Assembly (NCBI RefSeq): GCF_008017455.1
Contig: NZ_VRTY01000031.1
Span: 1 to 58,126, forward strand
Reading direction: 5' to 3'
From: Pontibacter qinzhouensis
GTDB lineage: Bacteria > Bacteroidota > Bacteroidia > Cytophagales > Hymenobacteraceae
Length of the DNA: 58,126 bases
The position numbers and the translations under genes are program-made. The notes beneath the pieces were generated by a model, which was given only the letters and a program-made list of their open reading frames with translations, made no database searches and was not told where the DNA came from. Of this stretch, positions 1-8,441 are shown in pieces; the stretch's first letter is position 1; each line of letters begins with the position of its first letter.

Positions 1-55
1 TATGCCCTCCAGAGGAAGCTTTTTCTCCAGGTGCAGCGGGAATTCATTTATAACT

Positions 56-1336
56 ATGCGTAACTCCTATCTTATTCTATGTAGCTGCGGCCAAACCGAT
101 ATGCCCGAGACCAAATATACCAGCATGGGCAGAAAAGTCGAGATTGTGGAGCACGAGGGGCAGTTTACACTGTACCGAAACGGTGAGCCTTATTACATTA
201 AAGGGGCCGCTGGTTATGAACATTACGATAGGGTACAGGCTTACGGTGGTAATTCTATAAGAGTATGGCATGCCGACAATGCGCAGCAAATACTGGACGA
301 GGCGCATGCACTGGGCTTAACCGTTTCGTTGGGGCTATGGGTGGCCAGAGAGCGCGACGGCTTTAACTACTACGATAAAAAAGAAGTGATCAGGCAGGTG
401 GAGTCGCTCAGAGAGGTGGTGCTAAAATTTAAAGACCACCCGGCACTGCTAATGTGGGGCGTAGGAAATGAGTTGTATGCCGAAAGCTCCAATGTTAAAG
501 TGTGGGATGCTGTTAACCTGATTGCGGAGATGATTCATGAAGTAGACCCGAACCACCCCACCACCACAACTGTCATGAACGTTCCGCATAAAGTAATCGA
601 TTTAATAGTAGAAAAAGCCCCTGCTCTTGATGTACTCTCTATCAACTCTTTTGCCGCCATGCATAACCTGCACGAGGAGCTTTACAAAAGTAGCTGGAAA
701 GGACCTTACATTGTGTCGGAGTTTGGACCACGTGGTTACTGGGAAGCCTTTACTACCGAATGGCTGGCACCGATAGAACAAACCAGTACCGAGAAGGCAG
801 CTTATACCTTGCAACGCTACAAACGTGCCATCGAAGTGGATACCATTCGTTGCCTGGGCTCTTATGTATTTATGTGGGGCAACAAGCAGGAAACTACCCC
901 AACCTGGTTCAGTATGATGTCGGAGCAGGGCGAGGAGACAGAATCGGTGCATCTGGTAAGGAAAATCTGGTCAGGGCAGGAGCCGGTGAACGCTGCCCCG
1001 TATATTGCCCCACTCATGCTCGATAACAAATATGCCGAAGACAACATTTACCTGGAGCCTGGCCAGCCGTATGTGGCTAAAGTAAATACATTCGACCATG
1101 ATGGCGATTCGCTTCAACTGCACTGGGAAGTGCTGCCTGAGTCGGAGAAGAAAGACGGCAACAGCGATAAGCAGGTAAAGCCAACGCCACTGCCTGGATT
1201 GTTAAACCTGGCCGAAGCGCACAAGCCAACGCTTACTGCTCCCACAAAAGAAGGAGCTTACAGGCTGTTTGTTTACGTCTACGATGGCAAAGGAAACCTC
1301 GCCACAGCCAATGTACCTTTCTATGTCAGGAAGTAA
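56..1336 (+). CDS. GH2-like (TIM-barrel) glycoside hydrolase, probable secreted or lipoprotein
   Basis: This gene encodes a retaining glycosidase-like protein of the GH2/GH5 clan A fold. The barrel (about residues 25-305) shows the motif WGVGNE, whose Glu is the usual acid/base, and VSEFG, whose Glu is the usual nucleophile. A C-terminal Ig/PKD-like domain (about 320-426) follows, with DHDGDSL and YVYDGKGN motifs. The start at 56 gives a very short N-terminus with LCSC, which could be a lipobox, but the signal is unusually short. An in-frame ATG exists at 2 and the window begins here, so the true start may lie upstream. Clan A membership is recognised from the motifs; the substrate cannot be read from the sequence. 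Confidence 0.75.
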   Translation: MRNSYLILCSCGQTDMPETKYTSMGRKVEIVEHEGQFTLYRNGEPYYIKGAAGYEHYDRVQAYGGNSIRVWHADNAQQILDEAHALGLTVSLGLWVARERDGFNYYDKKEVIRQVESLREVVLKFKDHPALLMWGVGNELYAESSNVKVWDAVNLIAEMIHEVDPNHPTTTTVMNVPHKVIDLIVEKAPALDVLSINSFAAMHNLHEELYKSSWKGPYIVSEFGPRGYWEAFTTEWLAPIEQTSTEKAAYTLQRYKRAIEVDTIRCLGSYVFMWGNKQETTPTWFSMMSEQGEETESVHLVRKIWSGQEPVNAAPYIAPLMLDNKYAEDNIYLEPGQPYVAKVNTFDHDGDSLQLHWEVLPESEKKDGNSDKQVKPTPLPGLLNLAEAHKPTLTAPTKEGAYRLFVYVYDGKGNLATANVPFYVRK

Positions 1337-1357
1337 TCTGGAAGAAAATCTCTTCGT

Positions 1358-1414
1358 ACCCTTGGTAAAAAAAAGGTCTTTTGGCTTCTGAAGGGCATTT
1401 TTATTTGAATAATT
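1358..1414 (+). repeat. Intergenic repeat family R58, copy 1
   Basis: This copy begins ACCCTTGG, has an A/T-rich variable core, then CTTCTGAAGG, a T-rich spacer and GAATAATT. The same ends at nearly the same spacing recur at seven other places in the first 19.5 kb. It lies just downstream of the glycosidase gene. Confidence 0.8.
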
Positions 1415-1494
1415 CCTGTTTAAAAACTAGTGAAAAGCTAAAAGGTAATGGCAGCCAGCTGCAATTAATATATTATCGCCAAGTGTTAGGTGCA

Positions 1495-1540
1495 GCCTCT
1501 CTATACAGCGCCTAAAATGTTAGGCGCTGTATAGAGAGGC
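1495..1540. repeat. Perfect 21-bp inverted repeat (hairpin)
   Basis: The arms 1495-1515 and 1520-1540 are exact reverse complements, separated by the four-base loop AATG. No T-run follows, so a simple intrinsic terminator is doubtful. The hairpin lies in the 524-base gap between the glycosidase and the nucleotidyltransferase-like gene. Apart from this hairpin and the repeat at 1358-1414, I see no gene in 1337-1860. Confidence 0.85.
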
Positions 1541-1860
1541 CTCTGTTAGAGTAACAAACTAATATCAGCCGAATTAAAAATGTATAGTTTAATTAACCAT
1601 TTCGGATAATTAACCCTGCATTAGCGAAGCTCTAAACAAACTTGAAGAAACAGCTATAGATAAACCTTTTAACTTCTGTTAGTTCAGAAAATTCTTCTTT
1701 AAAAATACTGCCTTCAGGAGCCACAGTATAACCAAATTAAGAATTTGGCAGTAAATGCTTCTACTTCAACTCGCAATTAATTTCAGTTTTAGTTGTAGCA
1801 TCACATCAAAACACTTAACTGCAAGTGCTGAAGGATAAGTATGTATGGAACAGAAGCGAA

Positions 1861-2622
1861 ATGGGAAAAAATAATAATAAAACGAAAAAACCTACTGAAA
1901 AGCAAATAGCTGCAGAGGCATTTTATAAAGAAGCCTTAGAAATATTAAATACCTCAGGGGTACCGTACCTGGTGGGTGGTGGATTTGCTCATAAAGAATA
2001 TACCGGTATTTTCAGAGATACCAAAGACCTCGATATTTTCTGCAAGTCTGGCGACTATCCGCGCATTTTAAAAACGCTTGCCGAAAATGGCTACGAACTC
2101 GAAGTGACCGACGCACGCTGGCTGGCGAAAGTCAAGAAAGGGGAGCACTTCATCGACATCATCTTCAGTAATCCGGGAGGTTTATGTGCCGTAGACGATA
2201 CCTGGTTTGAGCATGCGGTAAAAGGCGAGGTATGGGGTTTGCCCGTGCTGTACATGGCACCAGAAGAACTTATCTGGTGCAAAATTTATGTGCAGAACCG
2301 GGAGCGTTACGATGGCTCCGATATAAACCACGTAATGCTGCGGTACGGCGACAAAATTGACTGGAAACGGCTCTGGCTGCACCTGGAGCAGCATTGGCAA
2401 CTACTGTTGGCGCAGTTCCTGAACTTCCAGTTCGTTTACCCCTCCGACAGAGATATTATTCCGCGCTGGCTGTTCGATGAGCTGCTGAAACGGGCGCAGG
2501 AGCAGTTCGATATGCCTACCTCGCTGGAGCGTGTTTGCCGCGGACCTTTAATTGATCAGACACAATACGCAACCGATAGCACCGAATGGGACTATAAGGT
2601 AGTAACCATGAGATCAGTTTAA
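1861..2622 (+). CDS. Nucleotidyltransferase-fold protein (DUF6036/AbiEii-like)
   Basis: The N-terminal half has a nucleotidyltransferase-superfamily pattern. GGGFAHKEYTG is followed by RDTKDLDIF, where the two Asp residues match the metal-binding DxD, and HFIDIIF supplies a possible third acidic position. The protein is 253 residues long from the chosen ATG, which opens with a Lys/Asn-rich stretch (MGKNNNKTKKPTEKQ). An in-frame non-ATG start at 1825 would add 12 residues. The gene lies 4 bases before the metallophosphoesterase, so the two are probably co-transcribed. The family resembles minimal nucleotidyltransferases used as tRNA- or protein-modifying enzymes or antitoxin partners, but no specific role can be assigned. 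Confidence 0.65.
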   Translation: MGKNNNKTKKPTEKQIAAEAFYKEALEILNTSGVPYLVGGGFAHKEYTGIFRDTKDLDIFCKSGDYPRILKTLAENGYELEVTDARWLAKVKKGEHFIDIIFSNPGGLCAVDDTWFEHAVKGEVWGLPVLYMAPEELIWCKIYVQNRERYDGSDINHVMLRYGDKIDWKRLWLHLEQHWQLLLAQFLNFQFVYPSDRDIIPRWLFDELLKRAQEQFDMPTSLERVCRGPLIDQTQYATDSTEWDYKVVTMRSV

Positions 2623-2626
2623 CACT

Positions 2627-3376
2627 ATGGAGAAACAAAAAAAACAAGAAACCAAAACCCGGATCGCTGCCATTGGCGACATACATGTGCGTGAAACAGA
2701 CGCTGGTAAATGGACCGACTTCTTTAAAGAGGTATCGTCGCAGGCTGATGTGCTACTGCTTTGCGGCGACCTGACCGACACAGGCCGGGAAGCCGAAGCA
2801 GAAATTCTGGCCAAAGAACTGAAAGCCTGTTCAATACCTGTAATTGGAGTGCTCGGCAACCACGACTACGATAAAGATGAACAGGAAGCTATCAGGAAAG
2901 CCCTTATCAGTGAAGATGTTCATATTCTGGATGGTTCGAGTGTGGTGATAGGCGATGTCGGTTTTGCCGGTGTAAAAGGTTTTGGAGGCGGTTTCGATAA
3001 AGGCATGCTCTCGATGTTCGGAGAACCCATGATGAAAGCCTTTGTGCAGGAGGCGGTAGACGAATCGCTGAAGCTGGATGGTGCCCTCGCCCGCCTCGAT
3101 AGCGACTACAACGACCTGAAGAAAATTGTGCTGCTGCATTACGCGCCAATAAAAGCAACTGTTGTGGGCGAGCCGGAGCAGATCTTTCCTTTTTTAGGTT
3201 CGTCGCGTTTGGCAGAACCTCTGAACAGGCGAGGTGTTATTGCTGCCTTTCATGGGCATGCGCACATCGGCAGCCTGGAGAGCGAAACTTCTTATGGCGT
3301 TAAAGTTTTTAATGTTTCAAAACCAGTGCTGATACAGGAAGGTTATGATCCTTGTTTTTACCTGTTAGAAGTTTAA
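2627..3376 (+). CDS. Calcineurin-like metallophosphoesterase
   Basis: This is a 249-residue metallophosphoesterase with the metal-binding motifs in order: GDIHVRE (about 16-22), CGDLTD (about 46-51), GNHD (about 76-79), LLHYAP (about 165-170) and HGHAHIG (about 208-214). These define a dinuclear metal site of the calcineurin-like phosphoesterase fold. There is no signal peptide, so it should be cytoplasmic. It follows the nucleotidyltransferase-fold gene after only 4 bases. The pairing suggests linked transfer and removal of a nucleotidyl or phosphate group, but that is inference. The substrate (phosphoprotein, cyclic nucleotide or other) is unknown. Confidence 0.85.
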   Translation: MEKQKKQETKTRIAAIGDIHVRETDAGKWTDFFKEVSSQADVLLLCGDLTDTGREAEAEILAKELKACSIPVIGVLGNHDYDKDEQEAIRKALISEDVHILDGSSVVIGDVGFAGVKGFGGGFDKGMLSMFGEPMMKAFVQEAVDESLKLDGALARLDSDYNDLKKIVLLHYAPIKATVVGEPEQIFPFLGSSRLAEPLNRRGVIAAFHGHAHIGSLESETSYGVKVFNVSKPVLIQEGYDPCFYLLEV

Positions 3377-3548
3377 GGCCACCAGCCTTAGCTATAAGAC
3401 TTCGTAAAACCTAACGTAGTTTGCAACGACACAACCACCTTTTACAGGACCTCAAATACAAGACATAAGACTGATATTTAATTATCCTGATGTCGAGCAA
3501 ATTTGTAAAGTAGAGGCGCTGATTTTTGACGCTGATTATAGTTGGCGC

Positions 3549-3607
3549 AAATTATTCGAATGAAAAGGGCCTTCAGAAGCTTTCTTGTTTAAAAAGAGTC
3601 AAGGGTC
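3549..3607 (-). repeat. Intergenic repeat family R58, copy 2
   Basis: Read on the minus strand this copy begins ACCCTTGA, has a core with a palindromic tendency, then CTTCTGAAGG and GAATAATT. It lies between the metallophosphoesterase and the first cytochrome c peroxidase. Confidence 0.8.
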
Positions 3608-3635
3608 AGTTAGCATTTGCCTTTACCTACAGCAG

Positions 3636-3683
3636 TTCCGGGCTGTACCTGACGAACAGGTGCCGCCCGGAATTTGTTTTTTT
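3636..3683 (+). terminator. Probable intrinsic terminator
   Basis: TTCCGGGC and GCCCGGAA flank a second paired segment (ACCTG/CAGGT) with a short loop, and a T-rich run of TTTGTTTTTTT follows directly. This GC-rich stem plus T tract would end plus-strand transcripts coming from 1861-3376. I consider the short open frame overlapping it (3526-3735) non-coding. The gap 3377-3794 otherwise holds only the R58 copy. Confidence 0.7.
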
Positions 3684-3748
3684 AGCCGCTACCAGCGTTC
3701 TTTATAAAAGGGTTTACCTGGCAGGTACAGGCTGAAGGGCAGGTACTG

Positions 3749-3763
3749 TGGCAGTTGCCTGCT
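3749..3763 (+). promoter_or_regulatory. Possible sigma-54 -24/-12 promoter
   Basis: TGGCAGTTGCCTGCT places GG and GC 11 bases apart, as in the sigma-54 consensus, and lies 31 bases before the ATG of the first peroxidase gene. The -12 half matches only partly. A sigma-54 activator is encoded at 16419-17783, but no link between the two is shown. Confidence 0.3.
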
Positions 3764-3794
3764 TAAAATGTATTTGCTCTAAGTTGAAACTGGC

Positions 3795-4871
3795 ATGTCG
3801 GTAGGTAGTATTGGTAAGTGGCTTTGGGTGGCGTTGCTCCTGGTTGCCTGCACACCGCAGCAGGAGCCAGAGGAGCAAGTCCGGGCGAAGCGGTACGACT
3901 TACAGGTGCCTGCCAACTTTCCGTTGCCGGAGTATTCTGCGTATAATCCACTTTCAGAAGAAGGTGTAGAGCTGGGTCGTATGTTGTTTTATGACAAGAG
4001 GTTATCGGGCAATAACCAGCTGTCCTGTGCCAGCTGCCACCACCAGGAGCTTGCTTTTACCGATGGGCATAGTTCAAGTAAACGCGGGGCAACCGGGGAG
4101 CAGTTGTTGCGGCACTCACCTGGGCTGGCCAACATGGCCTGGATGGAAGGCTTGTTTTGGGATGGCGGCTCCAAAAACCTGGAATCTCAAGCTTTTGGAC
4201 CTATAACAGCTCCTGACGAAATGAACCAGAACCTGCAGGAACTGGTAAGCGAACTTCAGGCAGTGCCCGCCTATGTCGATAAATTCAGGGAGGTCTTTAA
4301 CGACGATATTAAATCAGCTTACATTGGGAGGGCGCTGGCGCAGTTTCAACGAACCCTTGTCTCCGCCAACTCCCGCTACGACAAGTATATGCGGCAGGAG
4401 CCCGGTGGCCAGTTATCCGATCTGGAACTTCAGGGGCTACACGTGGTAGAGCAGAAGTGCGGCAGCTGCCACACAGCTCCCTTATTCACCGATAACCACT
4501 ACCACAACAATGGACTCGATTCAGATTTCAGCCGCGACGATTTTGAAAGAATTTACCAGGGCCGCTTCCGCATTACGCACAACCCCGCTGATGTAGGTAA
4601 ATTTAAAACACCTACGCTACGCAACATTCTGCTAACGGCACCTTATATGCACGACGGACGGTTCAAAACAATAGAGGAGGTGCTGGAGCATTACACGAAA
4701 GGTGTGCAGCAGTCGCCAACCTTAGATGCAGCTTTTAAGAACACAGCTACACGCGAAACGGGCCTAACGCTAACCCCTTCAGAAAAAAAAGCTATACTTG
4801 CCTTTCTGGAAACGCTGACGGATGATGAGTTTATTCAAGACAAAAAATTTGCTTCTCCCTTTGTTGATTAA
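3795..4871 (+). CDS. Di-heme cytochrome c peroxidase / MbnH-like lipoprotein (paralogue 1)
   Basis: This 358-residue protein has a lipoprotein signal (LLVAC, Cys19) and two c-type heme sites, CASCH at 78-82 and CGSCH at 222-226. The family motif APYMHDGRFK follows at about 282-291. This is the layout of bacterial di-heme peroxidases, including MauG and MbnH. It should act in the periplasm, anchored to a membrane, reducing peroxide or oxidising a partner protein. It lies 86 bases before a second paralogue and upstream of an MbnP-like gene. That order supports a role in oxidative modification of the MbnP-like protein, by analogy with MbnH oxidising a tryptophan in MbnP. Confidence 0.9.
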   Translation: MSVGSIGKWLWVALLLVACTPQQEPEEQVRAKRYDLQVPANFPLPEYSAYNPLSEEGVELGRMLFYDKRLSGNNQLSCASCHHQELAFTDGHSSSKRGATGEQLLRHSPGLANMAWMEGLFWDGGSKNLESQAFGPITAPDEMNQNLQELVSELQAVPAYVDKFREVFNDDIKSAYIGRALAQFQRTLVSANSRYDKYMRQEPGGQLSDLELQGLHVVEQKCGSCHTAPLFTDNHYHNNGLDSDFSRDDFERIYQGRFRITHNPADVGKFKTPTLRNILLTAPYMHDGRFKTIEEVLEHYTKGVQQSPTLDAAFKNTATRETGLTLTPSEKKAILAFLETLTDDEFIQDKKFASPFVD

Positions 4872-4957
4872 AAAAGTTTGCCCAATTTTCTTATGTTTAA
4901 ACAAGCATATATACCAGTTGCCAGGCTACAGCGTTACGTAAGGGAGGAGGAGAACAC

Positions 4958-6064
4958 ATGAATAAAAAATTACATAGCATTTATCTGAGTGTGCTGCTGG
5001 CTGCTCTTTTTTCCTGCTCTCCTGAGGCTAAGGAAGAACCAGAACCTACTACTCCCACACATCCCACTCCCTTTGAATTGGTGCGGCCCAGTATCTTTCC
5101 CAGAATTGAGAACATGCCCCCCGACAACCCGCTAACGGTAGAGGGCATTGAACTGGGGCGGCACCTATTTTACGAAAAACGGCTGAGCGGCAACAACACC
5201 ATGTCGTGTGGCAGCTGCCATATGCAGGAAAAAGCCTTTACCGACGGAAAAGCACTGGCCATTGGTGAGCTTGGGCTGGCACACACCCGAAACACCATGT
5301 CAATTGCTAACCTTGCCTGGTTTAACCGCTTTAACTGGGACGGAAGCGCTTTTGTGCTGGAGGAGCAGGCAAGAGGGCCAATCGAGAACCATATAGAGAT
5401 GAACCAGAACCTGGCAGAGGCAGTGCATGAACTCCAGGCCACTACGCGTTACCCCGGCATGTTCGAAAAGGCCTTTGGCTCCGCTACCATCACAGAACAG
5501 AATATATTAAAAGCACTGGCGCAGTTTCAGCGAACGCTGGTATCGGCCAATTCCCGCTACGACCAGCACATGATGGGTACTAAAAAGCTATCGGTGTTCG
5601 AAGAGGAGGGCATGGAACTGTTCATGACCCACCCGGAGCCAAGCATCAGCCTGCGCGGCGGTAACTGCGGCGATTGTCATGGCGGTACCCTCATCTCGCT
5701 CAAAACATTTCATAACAATGGCCTCGATGTTACTTTTGCTGATAAAGGCCTGGGCGCTGTAACGGGTAATCCGCGCCACGAAGGCATATTTAAAGCACCA
5801 TCGTTACGGAACATTGCCTTAACCGCACCGTACATGCACGACGGCCGTTTTAAAACGCTGGAAGAAGTGCTGGACCATTACAACGACCACATGCGCTACG
5901 ACAGCCCTGGTATTGATCCGCTCATAACAGAGGCATCGAACGAGGTAAACGGTAAAACGTTGCTGATTACAGAAGAGGAGAAACGGAAAATTATCGCTTT
6001 TCTGCATGCCCTCACCGATTCCAGTTTTATAACAAACCCTAATTTCTCCGATCCTTTTAAATAA
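4958..6064 (+). CDS. Di-heme cytochrome c peroxidase / MbnH-like lipoprotein (paralogue 2)
   Basis: This second di-heme peroxidase has 368 residues, with lipobox LFSC (Cys20), heme motifs CGSCH (84-88) and CGDCH (237-241), and APYMHDGRFK (about 290-299). An unusually strong purine-rich ribosome-binding site (GGGAGGAGG) precedes the ATG by 8 bases, which fixes the start. The central block around FQRTLVSANSRYD is nearly identical to paralogue 1, so the two arose by duplication. A short insert (MTHPEPSISLRGG) precedes the second heme. The gene probably shares a transcript with 3795-4871 and 6169-6915. Confidence 0.9.
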   Translation: MNKKLHSIYLSVLLAALFSCSPEAKEEPEPTTPTHPTPFELVRPSIFPRIENMPPDNPLTVEGIELGRHLFYEKRLSGNNTMSCGSCHMQEKAFTDGKALAIGELGLAHTRNTMSIANLAWFNRFNWDGSAFVLEEQARGPIENHIEMNQNLAEAVHELQATTRYPGMFEKAFGSATITEQNILKALAQFQRTLVSANSRYDQHMMGTKKLSVFEEEGMELFMTHPEPSISLRGGNCGDCHGGTLISLKTFHNNGLDVTFADKGLGAVTGNPRHEGIFKAPSLRNIALTAPYMHDGRFKTLEEVLDHYNDHMRYDSPGIDPLITEASNEVNGKTLLITEEEKRKIIAFLHALTDSSFITNPNFSDPFK

Positions 6065-6168
6065 GCTCAACGGCACTTTTAGCTGCACAATTAAATGCTG
6101 ATTTCCTTTATTATGATGTAAAGCTGCTACTGTGCTCTGTAAATAAGATTCTGTTCACCTATTCAACC

Positions 6169-6915
6169 ATGATTCACATGACCATTCCTTTTCGATTACT
6201 GTGTTTTGTCCTTTTCATAGCCCTTATTTCTGCGTGTAACGACAAAAAAGAAGAGCCGGAAGCAGCAGCCAGTGTACAGGTGAACTTTAGCCATGTGGTA
6301 GGCACCGAGCCGCTGCAGCTAGATGAAGTAGCCTATACCAGCCCTGCCGGCGACAGCTACCGGGTGAGCAATTTTAAGTACTACATCAGCAATGTGCAGC
6401 TGGTAGGAGCAGCAGGAGAGAAGGTTTATGTGGAGCCAGAAAGTTACCACCTGATGGCGCAAGGCGGCAAAGTTTCTTTCGAGTTAAAGGAAGTGCCTGT
6501 TGGAACGTATGAGAAACTGGTGCTAGCTATTGGCATTGACGAAGAGTTGAATCACCGCATCGATCACCAGGGAGACCTGGACCCCAGCAACGACATGGTG
6601 TGGGACTGGGACACCGGCTATAAATTTGTAAGCCTGGTAGGTACCTATACCGGCCAAACCAAGAGCGGAGGCCTGGTGTTTCATATCGGAGGCGACACCA
6701 ATTACCGTACCCTGACTTTAGACTTGCCTCAGCCTCTCAACCTACAGCAGGACGGTACCAAGCAGCTGCAACTGCAAACCGATGTAAACCAGCTCTTTCA
6801 AGGGCCAAACCTGATCGATTTCGATACAATGAACTCCTCCGGACATGGCTCTTCTCCCAGCCTGATTGCTGCCAATTATGCACAGGGCTTTTTAAAAGTG
6901 GTGGCCGTGCAATAG
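6169..6915 (+). CDS. MbnP-like lipoprotein
   Basis: This 248-residue lipoprotein (LISAC, Cys23) shows MbnP-family features: FKYYISNVQL near residue 69, IDHQGDLDPSNDM, and the Trp-rich motif WDWDTGYKF at 145-153. A later FHIGG motif (about 171-175) could supply a metal ligand. MbnP proteins bind copper, and in methanotrophs a Trp is converted to kynurenine by the neighbouring di-heme enzyme MbnH. Two such enzymes lie directly upstream here, so copper handling is a reasonable inference although no methanobactin genes are visible. The start could be the second ATG at 6178. Confidence 0.8.
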   Translation: MIHMTIPFRLLCFVLFIALISACNDKKEEPEAAASVQVNFSHVVGTEPLQLDEVAYTSPAGDSYRVSNFKYYISNVQLVGAAGEKVYVEPESYHLMAQGGKVSFELKEVPVGTYEKLVLAIGIDEELNHRIDHQGDLDPSNDMVWDWDTGYKFVSLVGTYTGQTKSGGLVFHIGGDTNYRTLTLDLPQPLNLQQDGTKQLQLQTDVNQLFQGPNLIDFDTMNSSGHGSSPSLIAANYAQGFLKVVAVQ

Positions 6916-6932
6916 CATTCTAATAGGCACTT

Positions 6933-7175
6933 TTATTAACTGATGTTACGCACATTTACTTAAGAGGTATGTCTAAGCTTTTTCCCAACTCTCTTAGCTG
7001 CTGCTTTTTCCGGTGCCCTTAAGCATTATTGTTTTATTAGTAGAGGTCTTAGCGCTCAACCCAAGAACTGGGATTTGTGCTATTAACTACTGTTACTGGG
7101 CCAGCCATAGTCTTTGGGTGTGCTACAAATGCAGTTGCTTTGTAAAGGGCAGTAGTGAGTAACATCAGTTATTAA
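6933..7175. mobile_element. MITE-like element, copy 1 (243 bp)
   Basis: The element is bounded by 21-bp terminal inverted repeats (6933-6953 and 7155-7175) that match at 19 positions. It encodes no protein. A related element with the same ends and an identical 26-base internal block (7052-7077 here, 15340-15365 there) lies at 15082-15463. It was probably moved by a transposase encoded elsewhere. Confidence 0.75.
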
Positions 7176-7221
7176 ACACAAAGCGAGGCTGACCAGATAT
7201 GGCAGCCCCGGTTTGTGTTTA
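7173..7221. terminator. Possible bidirectional terminator hairpin
   Basis: The arms 7173-7191 and 7203-7221 pair almost fully, with an 11-base loop and AT-rich outer ends. The hairpin sits between two convergent genes, the MbnP-like gene (+) and the small GNAT (-). It overlaps the right end of the MITE-like element by three bases. Confidence 0.5.
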
Positions 7222-7241
7222 AGGTGGTAGCAACCAGGCTA

Positions 7242-7520
7242 CTACACCTCTTCCATGTAAGAGTTGTATTCGGGGTGGCGTTTTACAAAAGCCTCTACCA
7301 CAGGGCAAGACGGAATGAATTTGTAGTTTTTGCTTTTCACAAACTCCAGCCCCGATTTCACCAGCTCGTCTGCAATGCCCTGGCCGCGGTCCTTTTTTGG
7401 CACAAACGTATGATCAAAGTCTACAAGAGTATCTTCAGGGTAGGTGTAGGTAAGTTCTGCTTCTTCGCCATCTAAATCGGCATAAAACCGCAGGTCGTCT
7501 TCATCATGTATAACAGTCAT
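7242..7520 (-). CDS. Small YjdJ-type GNAT-fold N-acetyltransferase
   Basis: This 92-residue protein has the compact GNAT core seen in YjdJ-type acetyltransferases. An acidic N-terminal strand region (AELTYTYPEDTLVDFDHTFV) is followed by the acetyl-CoA loop KKDRGQGIADELV at about 42-54 and the typical end PSCPVVEAFVKRHPEY. It should be a cytoplasmic single-domain protein. The substrate is unknown. It is monocistronic, converging with the MbnP gene. Confidence 0.85.
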   Translation of the reverse strand: MTVIHDEDDLRFYADLDGEEAELTYTYPEDTLVDFDHTFVPKKDRGQGIADELVKSGLEFVKSKNYKFIPSCPVVEAFVKRHPEYNSYMEEV

Positions 7521-7598
7521 GGTAATTGCTTTTAGAGTTGCTGTAGATGTACGGTTTCAGGTGGCAGGAGTTCTATCGAAGTAGCTGCCAGCGCTGCA

Positions 7599-7657
7599 AC
7601 CCTTGGCCTCTAAAAGCCTTATTTGCCTTCTGAAGGCTGTTTTGATTTGAATAATTT
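7599..7657 (+). repeat. Intergenic repeat family R58, copy 3
   Basis: This copy starts with ACCCTTGG and continues with CTTCTGAAGG and GAATAATT in the family spacing. It lies between the GNAT start and the end of the EcsC gene. Confidence 0.8.
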
Positions 7658-7694
7658 AGTTCTTCAAGTAGGTCTGTCTGCCTGATCAGGAGCT

Positions 7695-8441
7695 TCAGGA
7701 TGATGGTGCATTCAGCCGTTTATCTTCGTCGTGCCAGCGCAGGCGGTAGGCATTCATGGCGGTGGTGCCGAGTTTCTGCAGCAGGCGGTAATTCACCACG
7801 GCACCAATGGGGGCACCCACAATCGGAATCATCTGGGCCAGCTTCGGAATATCGATGTAGTCGCGGTATTCCTGCTGGAAGTTTCGCCAGTCGAATTGAT
7901 GGATGTCGGAGGGGAGAAAATGCTTTTGTTCTTCCCAGTTCACCATTTTCAGGTACACGCCACGGCGTTGCTCCTGGCTGCTAAAGGCCAGCTGGAAAAT
8001 GTAGAGCAAATAAATCCGTTCGCGGTAATCCTGCACATCGTAACCGTAATAGGTGGCAATATCGAACAGCATCTTTAGCTTCAGGCTCAGCAGCAACGGG
8101 AAATCGGCCAGCCCCAGCAAGATGCCGCCCACGCCGGTAACGCCACCCTCTGCAGCGGCGGCTTTCTTATAAAAATCAATCCGTTCCCGAATAACAGCCT
8201 CTTTCAGCTCCATGGTTATGTGCAGGAAAGGCTGTTGCGTGGTTTTTTCTGCACCGAAAAGCACTGCCCGAATCATTTGTTTTACAGCAGCAGTTACGGC
8301 CTGGTGTATTTTCTCCGGAATATAGCTGTTGAGCTTGTGCTGCACCTTCCGGGCCATTATACTCGCCAACGATGGCTCCTGCAGCATCTCGTGTTGCCAG
8401 CTTTGTAGCTCCTGCAACATCATTTCTTCATAGGGTGTCAT
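7695..8441 (-). CDS. EcsC family protein
   Basis: This 248-residue protein resembles the EcsC family (named after the third gene of the Bacillus ecs locus). The recognisable segments are YEEMMLQELQSW at the N-terminus, a Gly/Ala-rich hydrophobic stretch (GGVTGVGGILLGLADFPLLL) near residues 98-117, and a second Gly-rich stretch (IPIVGAPIGAVVNYRLLQKL) near 205-224. The hydrophobic stretches suggest membrane association. The biochemical role of the family is not well established. The gene appears to stand alone. Confidence 0.85.
   Translation of the reverse strand: MTPYEEMMLQELQSWQHEMLQEPSLASIMARKVQHKLNSYIPEKIHQAVTAAVKQMIRAVLFGAEKTTQQPFLHITMELKEAVIRERIDFYKKAAAAEGGVTGVGGILLGLADFPLLLSLKLKMLFDIATYYGYDVQDYRERIYLLYIFQLAFSSQEQRRGVYLKMVNWEEQKHFLPSDIHQFDWRNFQQEYRDYIDIPKLAQMIPIVGAPIGAVVNYRLLQKLGTTAMNAYRLRWHDEDKRLNAPSS

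Noticed and set aside
1861..3376. Toxin-antitoxin or defence system formed by the nucleotidyltransferase-like and metallophosphoesterase genes
   Set aside because: The adjacency is suggestive, but neither protein shows the specific motifs of an AbiE toxin or a known defence phosphoesterase, and no antitoxin-like gene is present.
3526..3735. Open frame of 69 codons upstream of the first peroxidase gene
   Set aside because: It runs through an R58 repeat and an intrinsic terminator and has no family-like sequence.
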